Source: Anodontia alba (taxonomy: Eukaryota > Mollusca > Bivalvia > Lucinida > Lucinidae). From it: a stretch of 64,000 bases of DNA. The notes beneath the pieces were generated by a model that was not told the origin of the DNA, ran no database searches, and worked only from the letters and a program-made list of their open reading frames with translations. The stretch covers positions 85,640,095 through 85,704,094 of the forward strand of contig OZ024831.1 in the NCBI GenBank assembly GCA_964016985.1, written 5' to 3'. Positions 1 through 10,078 of the stretch are shown here, piece after piece (position 1 is the first letter of the stretch; each line of letters starts with the position of its first letter). A program made the position numbers and the translations under genes.

Positions 1-230
1 AGAAACAAAGAAGTTAGAGGTGTTAAAAAATCTGAAGTGGAGGTAACATCCACTTCTGAAACAATGAAGAAAACCGAAGTCGTCCAAAGGGAGCAGTGAA
101 AATATAAATCGTATCAGTCACTATAGTGAAATGATATGATATCATTTCACTAGTGATTGATACCACTTTTATTTTCACCAGATATACACTGATTTCACTG
201 CTAACAATAAAATAAAATTTGTTAACTCTT
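1..230. repeat. Dispersed repeat, inverted copy at 21185-21423
   Basis: Bases 1 to about 215 match the reverse complement of 21185-21423 over nearly their whole length, including an imperfect palindrome around GAAATGATATGATATCATTTC (128-148). The left end is cut by the window edge. The first 100 bases read in frame as a Lys/Glu-rich peptide ending in TGA. The second copy has a different short reading, so this is treated as repeat and not as an exon of the gene at 369. It lies in the intron upstream of that exon. Confidence 0.7.
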
Positions 231-368
231 GCATGCTGGTGTGGGTTAACAAAGCAGTTGATAAGTGATATTTTGCCCTGGAAATAGGGCTTGACATTTC
301 ACGTGAATTGTCTGCTGCAGAAAGAAGTTTTTTCAGTGATTTGTTTACATTTTGCTTTTTTTTTTCAG

Positions 369-2062
369 ATTTTACAGAGTTTATAACAGAGCAGGATGAG
401 TTGACTGACAGTGATTCCGATGTTGAACTGGCAACTACCACTGGTAAATCTAAGGGGAAATCTAAAGTGGGTCATGCAAATGTTCGTAACCCTAATTCAG
501 TTTATCCTGTAGCCCTTTATGCAAGAGCAGACTCGCAGCATAAAGAATCAAGTGTTAATAAAACAGCAAAAAGAAGGAAGCTTGATACCGCTGAAAAAGA
601 TGAAAGAAATTCCAGTGTCTCTGAGGGTACTTCAACCGGTAGAAACTCCGGTGTCCCTAATAGTACTTCAGCTGGTAGAAACTCCGGTGTCTCTGAGATT
701 ACTTCAGCTGGTGGAACAATGGTCAGGGTCGAAAATCAGTCTGACTTAACTAATGGTATTAATAAGTCGCCAAATAAGATAGCTGCAGCCAAGTATATTA
801 AGAGACGTGAGTTCACTTACAGACCTCCAGTTATTGGACCACAGGTGGTGCTAGTGATGCCACCAAAGGATAAACCTATAATTCAACCTACAGTGAAAGA
901 AAGAATCTATCATGGAACTGCAGATGGCAAGTATAAACCATTGGGTAAAGTTACAGAAGGAGTATGTGACAAAATTAAGAGTTCTATTTTGAAGCAAACC
1001 AGTTTATTAGAAGAGACCAGTAATTTGAGTCATAAGGAAATACTAAGTAAATTGAATGCAAAAGTAAAAAATGCAAACTTTCAAAGAGAAGAGATTAAAA
1101 AAGAAAATGTGAGTGCTACTGTAAACACATCGGCACAAGAAATAGAGGGAAATATACATGTACGATTAGTTGCTGAAGATAAAACACTTCTATCAGCAGC
1201 AGCATTACCTGCGGTGGAGAATATTTCAAAAAAGATAAATGACACTTTTTTAAATGATGATCGGCTAGTAATGGTGAAAAGATTTGATAATTCTGCTGTA
1301 CAAAAGAATGCTTACACGCCTATGGCTGACTCCCTAACAGCTAAAGAAACTTCGCAAATGAATGCTTACACACCTATGGCAGCATCATTTACAGCTGAAG
1401 AAACTGTGCAAGTGAATGCTTACACACCTATGACTGGGTCACTAACAAATGAAGAAACTGTGCAAGTAAATTCTTACACACCTGTGACTGGGTCACTGTC
1501 AGCTGAAGAAACTGTGCAAGTAAATGCTCACACACCTATGACTGGGCCACTTATGGCTGAAGAAACTGTGCAAGTAAATGCTTACACACCTATGACTGGG
1601 TCGCTATCAGCTAAAGAAACTGTGCAAATAAATGCTTACACTCCTATGGAAGGATCATTTACAGCTGAAGAAACTTCCACAGAGCAGGACAAATCCCAGT
1701 TACAAACAGGAGACTTGAAGATTCAAGCTGATACGCCCACAGAGCGAAATGATTCATTTGCTGTCTCTGCAGATACAAGCTCTACAGAAATGGAAAGAGA
1801 ATATGTTGAACCAGAATTTTCTGCCATTCCACTGTCAATGGTGAATGATACAGAACAGTGTGAGTTATCGATAAGAACTGCCAAACCTTCTGGATCAGAA
1901 AGAAAACCCAAAAAGCGAAAAGCCTTCGATAAAAGTCGGTATACTGCCTTTGTGAAATCTGATCCAACTTCGAAACAGCCAGAAAAATTACCGAAGAAAC
2001 CGAAACTGTATTCCCTGAACCCATTCTGTGTTCCTATAAGTTTACTTGACGTTTTGAAGTAA
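369..2062 (+). CDS. 3'-terminal coding exon of an unrecognised Lys/Ser/Thr-rich, probably nuclear protein
   Basis: The exon opens after a polypyrimidine tract and a CAG acceptor (ending 368). The intron is phase 1, because the first codon needs one base from the previous exon. It runs open for about 563 codons to TAA at 2060-2062. I do not recognise the family. The reading begins with an acidic Asp/Ser patch (TDSDSD) and continues with a Lys/Arg-rich stretch (KRRKL) and three 12-residue repeats (605-712). A non-repetitive middle contains FTYRPP and VKERIYHGTADGKYKPLGK. Seven 18-residue repeats (1307-1684) follow, then a basic C-terminus with KPKKRK and KLPKKPK, which look like nuclear localisation signals. 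No transmembrane segment or signal peptide is seen. Composition suggests disorder over most of the length. Upstream exons lie outside the window. An ATG at 308 opens the same frame but sits in the intron, so it is not taken as the start. Confidence 0.75.
605..712 (+). repeat. In-frame 36-bp tandem repeat, 3 copies
   Basis: Three exact-period units (605-640, 641-676, 677-712) encode 12-residue repeats of the type RNSGVSEITSAG. Copies 2 and 3 are nearly identical at DNA level, so duplication was probably recent. The period is a multiple of three and preserves the reading frame. Confidence 0.9.
1307..1684 (+). repeat. In-frame 54-bp coding minisatellite, 7 copies
   Basis: Seven units of exactly 54 bp start at 1307, 1361, 1415, 1469, 1523, 1577 and 1631. 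They encode 18-residue repeats with consensus NAYTPMTGSLTAEETVQV. Each unit keeps a TPM/TPV core and an EET acidic-Thr core. Substitutions between units are mostly conservative, for example NAY, NSY or NAH. Copy number is likely to vary between individuals, as is usual for coding minisatellites. Confidence 0.95.
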
Positions 2063-2090
2063 AGTTTTATGATACAGGAGATAAAGCTCT

Positions 2091-2336
2091 GGGCCCAGTT
2101 GTTCAAAGCTAACGATGTTGTTAGTTAACGATTCATTAAAAATTTACATTGAGTGATATGCAAATATGCTGAAATTTTTTGCTGAAAAAATGTGAGTAGC
2201 TTTTGCAGTGCAAAAGCTACTCACATTTTTTCAGCAAAAAATATCAGAATATTGTATATTGAATCTGCTAAAACAGTTAATGACATGACCCTTAACGAGC
2301 TGGTTAAGCTAACGATGCTTTGAACAAGTGGGCTCT
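2091..2336. mobile_element. Palindromic MITE, family P5, about 30 bp after the stop codon
   Basis: The outer arms read GGGCCCAGTTGTTCAAAGC and its near complement ending in GGGCTC. A central hairpin is built from TGAAAAAATGTGAGTAGC and its complement. Other copies are at 16301-16552 and 19992-20213, with a truncated copy at 33061-33135. It probably lies in the 3' UTR of the gene ending at 2062. Confidence 0.8.
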
Positions 2337-2389
2337 GGTTAAGGAAACTAGATATACTTGCAGTGTTTCTGCCATGTTTACAAGGGAGA

Positions 2390-2700
2390 CAAGTTCTGTG
2401 ACTTCCTGTTTGCTTTAAATCCTTTCTGGCAAGGGGTCTACTTGGCTAAAAGAAAATTTACTCCCTTTTTAGCTCGTCATGGGAGCAATTTTTATCCGTT
2501 CAGAGAAGACCCCATTTCATAGGGAAGAAAAAACATTTTTGGCAAGGCAGATAATTTTTTTGCGACTTTGTTTGCTACTCAGCACACTAAGTCCCTTCTG
2601 AAAAGAGATCTATTCTTTCCTTATATTGTAGACCTATTTTCAAAAGGGAGATATAAACTATCATGACTGAGTTGTCTCCAATGAAAGCTTATCGATTCCT
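2390..2700. repeat. Degenerate copy of palindromic family P6
   Basis: It contains the landmarks of family P6: AGGGAG, AAGGGGTCTAC, a hairpin around GGGAGC, then CCCTTCTGAAAAGAG. The best copies are at 20790-21075, 29235-29465 and 40660-40895. This one is more diverged. Confidence 0.5.
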
Positions 2701-2984
2701 CTTAAGTATTAACAGTATCTGAATCTGCATCTACACGTTGAACCACAATCTTGACTATTACTCAATTTGAATATTTGTTATTTGCTTTCCTCTAGATGAG
2801 TATCCAGATATATACAGGAGAACCTTGATAATTCAAACTCCAATAATTCAAAATTCTCAATAATTCAAAATAATTTTTGAAGTCCCAAATGAAATATATG
2901 TACATCTATGCATTTTAACCCTCAATTATTCAAAGTCTCAATTTTTCAAACAAAACTGTTTGGTCCCTTGGACTTTGAATTATC

Positions 2985-3660
2985 GAGGTTCCACTGTACT
3001 GTAAAACCTCAATGACTTGAACACGGAAGGTTCGTTTACCATGCGGCTAATTCGAACTTGTATTTGAGTCCCTAGAACATTGTCTTAGTCGGCCTCGGTG
3101 GCTCAGTTGGATGCGCCGTCCGACTGGAGACCAGGAGGTCACGGGTTCAACCCCCAGCCGAGGCCGGCAACATTCTTTCATGTAGATTGATCATGAAATA
3201 TTTTCTACGGTCATTCTCTCCCTTCCGCTGATTCAAGAAGGGCAGTTGTCAGTTTCTGGCAAAAGAATGTGCACAATACTGGTTAACCGCTTAGAGGACT
3301 AAGCCTGCCCAGTAAACGTGTGGTTAGGTAAACTGACCACGCTCGACATGACCCCATTGGGTTGACTCGGCTGTAAAACCTCAACACAAACAAACAAGAA
3401 CATTCTCTTAAAAGCCCAAGAAAGCAAATATTTATGGATATTTAGTGGAACATTTCTTATTTAATCATCAAATGTATGTTGTGTGTACTCATTAGAATTG
3501 TTGAGGCAATTCTAATGAGTACACTCAACATACCATTATTATTATACAGATTGAAAAGAAAAAAAACAGCCCTAAATTATATCCATTTGCCTCCTGATCT
3601 GGAGTTATGTTTCATCCTCAGTGGCTCAAACTACCCATGTCTAGAACAAAGGGCATCTTT
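2985..3660. mobile_element. Palindromic element with P1 core, split by a SINE
   Basis: With the SINE at 3088-3397 removed, this sequence is collinear with 9558-9890. Shared landmarks are GTAAAACCTC, ATGACT, CAAATATTTA, the hairpin arms TGTACTCATTAGAATTG and CAATTCTAATGAGTACA, and TGTCTAGAACAAA. It is therefore an older non-coding element into which the SINE later inserted. Confidence 0.7.
3088..3397 (+). mobile_element. Full-length tRNA-headed SINE with target-site duplication
   Basis: The 310-bp element is flanked by GAACATTGTCTTA (3075-3087) and GAACATTCTCTTA (3398-3410), a 13-bp target-site duplication with one mismatch. The head is tRNA-like: an A-box TGGCTCAGTTGG, a B-box GGGTTCAACCCC, and complementary GGCCTCGG/CCGAGGCC ends that form an acceptor-like stem. 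The body contains TTCAAGAAGGGCAGTTGTCA and the tail ends in CAACACAAACAAACAA. Relatives are at 18978-19325, 24290-24606, 36655-36862, 37983-38180, 42075-42205, 45495-45795 and 47445-47612. Confidence 0.9.
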
Positions 3661-6600
3661 CATTTCTGCCCACGCATGGATTTTTCTGAAACTTTGTATA
3701 ATAATAACTAGGCATATGCAACCTATGAAAATGTGCTTATTAAATTATATAATAAAAAGTTTGACACAGGACGCAAGCTTGACTCACTCCCCCCATGAGC
3801 TGACACCTGTCTCCAAATAAGTATGTCATACATCTTAAGTTTAATTTAGTTTTAAGATTTTTGCACTGTGCTGAATGGTGAACACCATAGTAATTCTATT
3901 GGTACCACAAAACATTTATATTTAATTAAAGTTAACATTTTCTGATAAATTGATTATAAAAAATCTGAATTTTTTACCAAAAAATGAAAAAAATATCAAA
4001 ATTAATCTTTCAAAATTAATATGTTATAGTCTTTGTCAAGATTTCATACTACCAGGAAAATTTGCTACATATATCCTCTATAGCTATGCTAAATTTCATA
4101 AAAAATCAAAACCGGTAACATTGTCATTTTAGGCCTTGAATGGATATAGGTCGATTTTTACAAAATTGACTATTTTGTTACATTGATAAAAAACAGTAGA
4201 GAAAGGCAGTGTTATCAAACACTTCTAACACTTAACAAATCAAAGAGAGTTTAGACAACTCGGAATGAATATATCTTGAGCTACCCATTAAATTTTCACG
4301 ACTTTCTATTACTTGCCTTCTATTTATATGGACTCTGACTAACCAACTATTACAAATGTAGACAGCATAACAAATTAAATCTAAAGAAATTCTAATTAAC
4401 AAATTAGGCTTAACAAAATCTTACGCTTTAATTCATGTTAGCAAATCATTGAGCATTTTGTATAATTACTTCCCAAAAGGCATAAAACTAAAATAGGTGT
4501 AAAACGGGGGTATCCATTCTCACCATTACAAAAATAGGCATAAAACAAGGAGATCCATAATCTCCATTGTCATATTAAGAAGATGTGCAAACGTACTATT
4601 GCAAGTAGTTGTTGCTTGTTTGTTTGTTTGTTTTGAAGAAGGATTTGCATCCCCATCAACAGATTTTAGGATTTTTGGAGATTTGCTTCTGGATTGGTGA
4701 ACTCTAACCAAACTAAGAACGCTTGAAAAGAAAATAATACCTATAGACTTAACTTCTGATATATCTATAGCTTGCTTGCAAGCCTATATTGTATTTTGAA
4801 ATTATGAACACTGGATTTCTTGTCCTGTAACATGTTCAAATGTGTCACTTCAATCGGTATTTCCTCCGATCGAATTGACACTGACACTGGAGTTTTTCTC
4901 TTTGTTTCAACAGTTATCTTTGATGAGAGCAGCACAGAATACTGTTTATGTGGTCTTAACTTTTGCTATCAAAAAAGCAGATCTATCCTTTCTTCCTCAC
5001 AGTAAGCATATATGGAATTGTTTCTGTTCTGCATAGGTTCTATTCTAGTGCATATAGTTTGACAACAAAATGGTGTTCTGTTGTTCTACATGTTAAAGCT
5101 TTAAGATTTTTTCAAAGGTTGTATGACATTCATATTTTAGTCATTTGCCTAAGGACTTCCATACTAGTTTGAAACTCCGCCATATGTTAATTAACATAGG
5201 AGTTTAAAACAGCTAACTTGTGTGGTCTTAATGTGAATCTAAAGGATGTATTGAAGAGTTTTTGAACAGTTTTCATTCATTTGGTTGCTGGCAGTTCTAT
5301 GGTATTTAATTAATTCTATTTTCACCTTGTCTCTGTTTTTGTGTTGTAATATGTTTTGAAAGGAGGCTTTTAGTATTCAAGTTTTGTTTTAGTTCTTATA
5401 CAAATTCTTTCTTCCATTGAATATTTTAGCCGAATATAATTTCATTCTTCTTAATACCAACTGCTCTTACTTTCTTTGTTGTTCTTCGCTGATCATGTCT
5501 CTGAAAAGTTATTCTTTCATTTTAGAAAGAGTACTAAAGTATTTGTTCAGCAAGTGCATAGATCTTACCTAAAGAAACAGTACTAAGCTTGCATGTGTCC
5601 ATGTGACACAGACTTTAGTTGTTCATTACTGATTGTATTTAAGCTGTAGTGTTTTTTTACAATATTGAGTGTCTTCGTGTGTGTTTTGTACCAGCTATGA
5701 AATCTGCTGTGGTTTTGACAATATTGTGCTTTTTTGTATTTACTAAGCGTGAACAAGTAGTTACAGTATTGCCTGTTTATATCAATTCTTTTTGTTACTC
5801 TGTTATTTTTGAGGCATTTATCCAGTTTACACCAAAGTTTATAGTTGATTTTTGGACAAGAAGTCCACATTGTTGTATTTACTTAAAGCGATCTAGAAGT
5901 CACATTGTATTTTTGAGGCATTTATCCACTGTGTAGGCACAAAAAGGAATTCAACATAGATCTAAATACGCATGAAGTGTATCAGTTAAATAATGAATGC
6001 GGTTAGCCATTTAAAAGAAATACCAGTTTTGTTTTTCAGAACCAATGAATATTTAGATCTAAACTAGGTAAGGTCGTAGTACCAAAGCATTCATCCAAAC
6101 TCATAAATCCATTGAAGATTGACAATTCTGAATGTTGAAATCAACAGACATGGACCCTGAAGATTTTAATCAGATGTCCTAGGATAGTAATCATTACTTG
6201 ATAAGCAAGTTGTGCCCACCATGCCTGTCTGCCTGAATGAGTAACTTTAAAGCTAGACCCAGGTTTCATAATCATCATCATCATAAGTTACAAGACTGTT
6301 ATTTGCTTTCTATTATCTGATAAATACTTCCACAGTCAAGTATTTGAAGTGAAATCCTATATATACAGATACAGAGAACTTGTACTTAGTGTCTGCATGG
6401 TCCAGATCATGTAAATGAAAAGTTTTTTTTGGACATGGTGTTCAACAAGGTGCAATTCAGTCAACTGGTTATAAATGAATATGTACAATTATGGTATCAA
6501 CTTCTTATACAAATCATACTATATCATGGTAATCCAAATTGAAAGCTATTGATAAGTTGACTTTACATGATACTACTTATACATGAGTATTGGGTAATTT

Positions 6601-7620
6601 CATATTTTGCTGACTCAGGACTATATGTATTCAGGCTGTTCAAACAATATGTTACCGGTCTTCAATTTTATGAAATTTCATGTGTTTATTCCTAATACAT
6701 ATGGAAATTTTTAATGCTGAAATGGTGTCTTGACAAGAATCGGAACATGGTAAAATTGCAGATAATATCTGGATGAATACATAACCTGCAGCTGAAATAT
6801 GGGGCTACCGTTCAACTTACGTTATTGCTCCAACACTATTGCTAAGTACATGAAGCCATCCATAGTATCAAAACATGTACTTATGCTGGCCTTAATTAAT
6901 AAAACATTCCAGCATCTGAAAAATGAAATACTGTTTACAGTACGAAGGTTAATATTAGGGCACCCCCAGATTTGGTAGTGGCCGCGTACAAAACACCATA
7001 AATTTACAATGGAACTACATTTAAAAGCCAGTGCCTCATAATCATCAGTGTTATACCCTAGGCAACCATTGTGCAGAATTTCATATAATTCCAAGCGTGG
7101 GCAGAAACCAGTGTAAATTTCCTATACCGTGTAAGAGCCCCTTTACATGTTCCCAAAGATGGTTGAGTCTTTGAGGTTTGACCGTATTTTCTTATTACAC
7201 CACCAAAATGTTGTTACTCATGGGAACCGTCTCACTAGTGCTTCTATGATTACTCACAATATTTTTTTGTGGAGAAATAAGAAAATATCAGTAGTTTCTG
7301 ATTGAATTAAAGTGTCTAAAGAATTGGATTCCCATGTTTTGCATTGAAATTTCAGTATTCCCATGTGGCTTAATGGTCTGAAAACATTTTTCTGCTCATA
7401 AATTTAGATTATCTTACATCTGTAGCCTTAGATAAGAGGAGTATTTAGAAGATTAATTTTCTTATTTCTCCAATAAAACATAGGTTGTGCAGGCTCCAAA
7501 TTTAACTTTGACAGCTTAATAAAATTAGCAAGTGGCATTATTTTTTACTTGCTAAACCTTTCAGCCAACTTGCTTTTTCACACTTGTATACATTGTTAAA
7601 TGTGGCTTAAATGCATAGAT
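3661..7620. other. AT-rich stretch with no recognisable gene
   Basis: I see no exon with both splice sites and recognisable coding content on either strand. The open readings here are short, AT-driven and unlike known proteins. A few short palindromes are present but no multi-copy element was identified. The stretch lies between the stop of the left-hand gene and the 3' end of GPR89. Confidence 0.5.
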
Positions 7621-7621
7621 T

Positions 7622-7860
7622 TTTTTTTTTTTTTTTTTTGATTTGGGTTTTACGGCCCTTTCAAGAATATTTCACTTATATCGAGCCGATCGTTCATCGA
7701 AGGTGGGCGAAAACCGGAGAACCCGGAGAAAAACCACCTGACCATCCGTAAGCAGAACTTGGCTTTCCCACATATGACCCGAGCGAGGCTCGAACCACAG
7801 CGATGAGAAACCTAATGGATTAAGAGTCAACTCTCTTATCCACTAGGCTACGGGGGCCCG
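7622..7860 (-). mobile_element. tRNA-headed SINE, second type
   Basis: Read on the - strand, the element begins with a tRNA-like head with A-box TAGCCTAGTGG and B-box GGTTCGAGCC. It continues into a body with GAAAACCGGAGAACCCGG on the + strand and ends at a 20-bp T tract (poly-A on the element's strand). A truncated copy of the body is at 48608-48752. Confidence 0.75.
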
Positions 7861-7904
7861 CATTTAAATGCATAGAACTCTGAGTAAAAGTTTCAGTAGA
7901 AGAC

Positions 7905-8060
7905 ATTTTCAAATATTTTTCTTATTTTTCCCAGAAAACAGGTTTTGACATTTCATGCAAATTGTCTCCAATTTGCATGAAATGTCAAAACCAGTTTTCT
8001 GGGAAAAGCAAGAAAAATATCTATTTGTCGTCTGCTGAATTAGTCCGCTGAGTGGTAAAA
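7905..8060. mobile_element. Palindromic MITE, family P2
   Basis: The arms are GACATTTCATGCAAATTGTC and its complement, separated by a few bases and flanked by TTTTTCTTATTTTTCCCAG and its complement. Other copies are at 13640-13775, 20400-20610, 36060-36260, 39265-39475 and 45120-45310. The outermost parts are AT-rich and read LINE-like only by chance. Confidence 0.8.
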
Positions 8061-8469
8061 GTTAAAAATCACTCCTTTTCCCTGACTTCCTCATTTTTGT
8101 GGAGAAATAAGTAAATTACCAATATTTTTTGGCTGAATAAAAGCATCTTATCAAGAGCTATGATTATTAAGTAATGTATCACCCTATTAATTGCTACATC
8201 AGAACCTAATTTATTGGAGTGCTACTCAGAGGAATTGTTATGGAGGAGTATTTGGTGATAATTATGTCTCCCCACTAGCAGGGGGAGACATATTGTTTTT
8301 GCCTCGATGTCTGTCCTTCTGTATGTCTGTCACGCAATACATTGTATTTAGAGCAAATACAGAGTTCCCATCTCTCGCTGTCCTTATGGCTCCATTGATA
8401 CATGCATTAATATTTCATTTATAGCACCTCAGCTAGAATTCAGTTTTTTGACATAGCTCTAGAAAAGCC

Positions 8470-8740
8470 AGAGTATCTACAAAAATTTGGGTACTCATTT
8501 GAATCACCTTGGTGAGGTGCTTCTAATGAGTACCCATATTTTTGTAGAGAAATGTCAGTAATTTTGGGTTGTTCTTGTAGAGAAATATCATTAATTTTGG
8601 GTTGTTTTGTAGAGAAATATCAGTAATTTTGTGTTGTTCTTGTAGAGAAATATCAGGAATTTTGGGTAGTTTTTGTAGAGAAATATCAGTAATTTTGTAT
8701 TGTTCTTGTAGAGAAATATCAGTAATTTTGGGTTAACAAT
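8470..8740. repeat. P1-type hairpin continuing into a short tandem array
   Basis: A hairpin with GGGTACTCAT / ATGAGTACCC arms (about 8490-8555) runs into about five imperfect copies of a 33-37 bp unit, TTGTAGAGAAATATCAGTAA plus TTTTGGGTTGTTC. The right arm of the hairpin itself is the first unit, so the array appears to have grown from one arm. Confidence 0.7.
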
Positions 8741-8865
8741 AAAAATTCCTTATATGGAGCTATGCTAAGAAGAGTTGTGGGCAAAGCACAGGGAGAATTG
8801 ATCCTTCCCTCTTCAAACATTTTACAATATTGGCCCTAATATTGGGGTGCCTTATCTACTTACCG

Positions 8866-9525
8866 TACTTGTCCTAAAGTTTGAACAAGTCCATTATACT
8901 ACCTGCAGATGTGTATAAAAATGCTGGATGAGTGGCAAACTGTATTCTGCATTCTGTGTGCTCAGGCTGGATGAGTGGCAAACTGTATTCTGCATTCTGT
9001 GTGCTCAGTTGGATGAGTGGCAAACTGTATTCTGCATTCTGTGTGCTCAGGCTGGATGAGTGGCAAACTGTATTCTGCATTCTGTGTGCTCAGGCTGGAT
9101 GAGTGGCAAACTGTATTCTGCATTCTGTGTGCTCAGTTGGATGAGTGGCAAACTGTATTCTGCATTCTGTGTGCTGAGGCTGGATGAGTGGCAAACTGTA
9201 TTCTGCATTCTGTGTGCTCAGGCTGGATGAGTGGCAAACTGTATTCTGCATTCTGTGTGCTCAGGCTGGATGAGTGGCAAACTGTATTCTGCATTCTGTG
9301 TGCTCAGTTGGATGAGTGGCAAACTGTATTCTGCATTCTGTGTGCTCAGGCTGGATGAGTGGCAAACTGTATTCTTCATTCTGTGTGCTCAGGCTGGATG
9401 AGTGGCAAACTGTATTCTGCATTCTGTGTGCTCAGGCTGGATGAGTGGCAAACTGTATTCTGCATTCTGTGTGCTCAGGCTGGATGAGTGGCAAACTGTA
9501 TTCTGCATTCTGTGTGCTCAGGAAT
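8866..9525 (+). repeat. 43-bp minisatellite, about 14 copies, grown from a P4 element
   Basis: From about 8925 to 9522 a unit beginning GCTGGATGAGTGGCAAACTG and ending TCTGTGTGCTCAG repeats about 14 times. Some units carry TTGG in place of GCTGG (42 bp) at about 9007, 9135 and 9306, giving a partial A-A-B higher-order pattern. The left flank (8866-8925: AACAAGTCCATTATACTACC) is the 5' half of a P4 element, and the repeated unit corresponds to the segment that follows it in intact P4 copies. Confidence 0.9.
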
Positions 9526-9557
9526 TCATCCTTCAAACATTACCATATTCATCCAAA

Positions 9558-9890
9558 TACAGTAAAACCTCCATGACTCAAACACAGATGGCTCATTTAG
9601 CTTTGATAATTCAAACTCATTTTTGAGTACCTAGGAAATTCTTCAGATAGACCAAGGAAACAAATATTTAGGGATATTTTAAGGATATTTTCTTGTTTTA
9701 TCATGAAAATGTATGTTGTGTGTATTCATTAGAATTGCATCATTGAGGTAATTCTGATGAGAACACTCAACATAACATTATTTTATAGAAGATCGAAAAG
9801 GCATCCCCTAAACTATCTCCAAATTCCCATCTGAACTTGCGCTATGATTAACCCCCAGTGGCTGGATTTACCTGTGTCTAGAACAAATTT
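9558..9890. mobile_element. Palindromic element, intact relative of 2985-3660
   Basis: It is collinear with 2985-3660 but lacks the SINE. It carries the same TACTCATTAGAATTG-type hairpin (about 9712-9775) and the same GTCTAGAACAAA right part. Confidence 0.7.
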
Positions 9891-10078
9891 CCATGATCAT
9901 AAAGATGTTTTAGCCACTGAAGTTTGACTATTTGGACACCGTTATCTCCTTACTGCACTTGATGTAAAGTTAAAGCAGTCCATTATACTACCTATTAACG
10001 TTTAAAAACAGCTTGAAGAGGGACAAACAGTTGATTAGACCCCAATCAGACACTGTATCAGCTACTCTGGGTCGACAC

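Noticed and set aside
1..99. Open Lys/Glu-rich reading as an upstream exon of the gene at 369
   Set aside because: It ends in a stop, its possible GT donors do not give the phase-1 border required at 369, and the sequence belongs to a dispersed repeat.
3088..3165. tRNA gene
   Set aside because: A- and B-boxes and a partial cloverleaf are present, but the sequence continues into a repeated body with target duplication, so it is the head of a SINE.
8925..9525. CRISPR-like array
   Set aside because: The units are contiguous with no unique spacers, and the context is eukaryotic. It is a minisatellite.
9402..9626. Open reading across the 43-bp array
   Set aside because: It exists only because the repeat lacks stops in one frame, and it has no splice or homology support.
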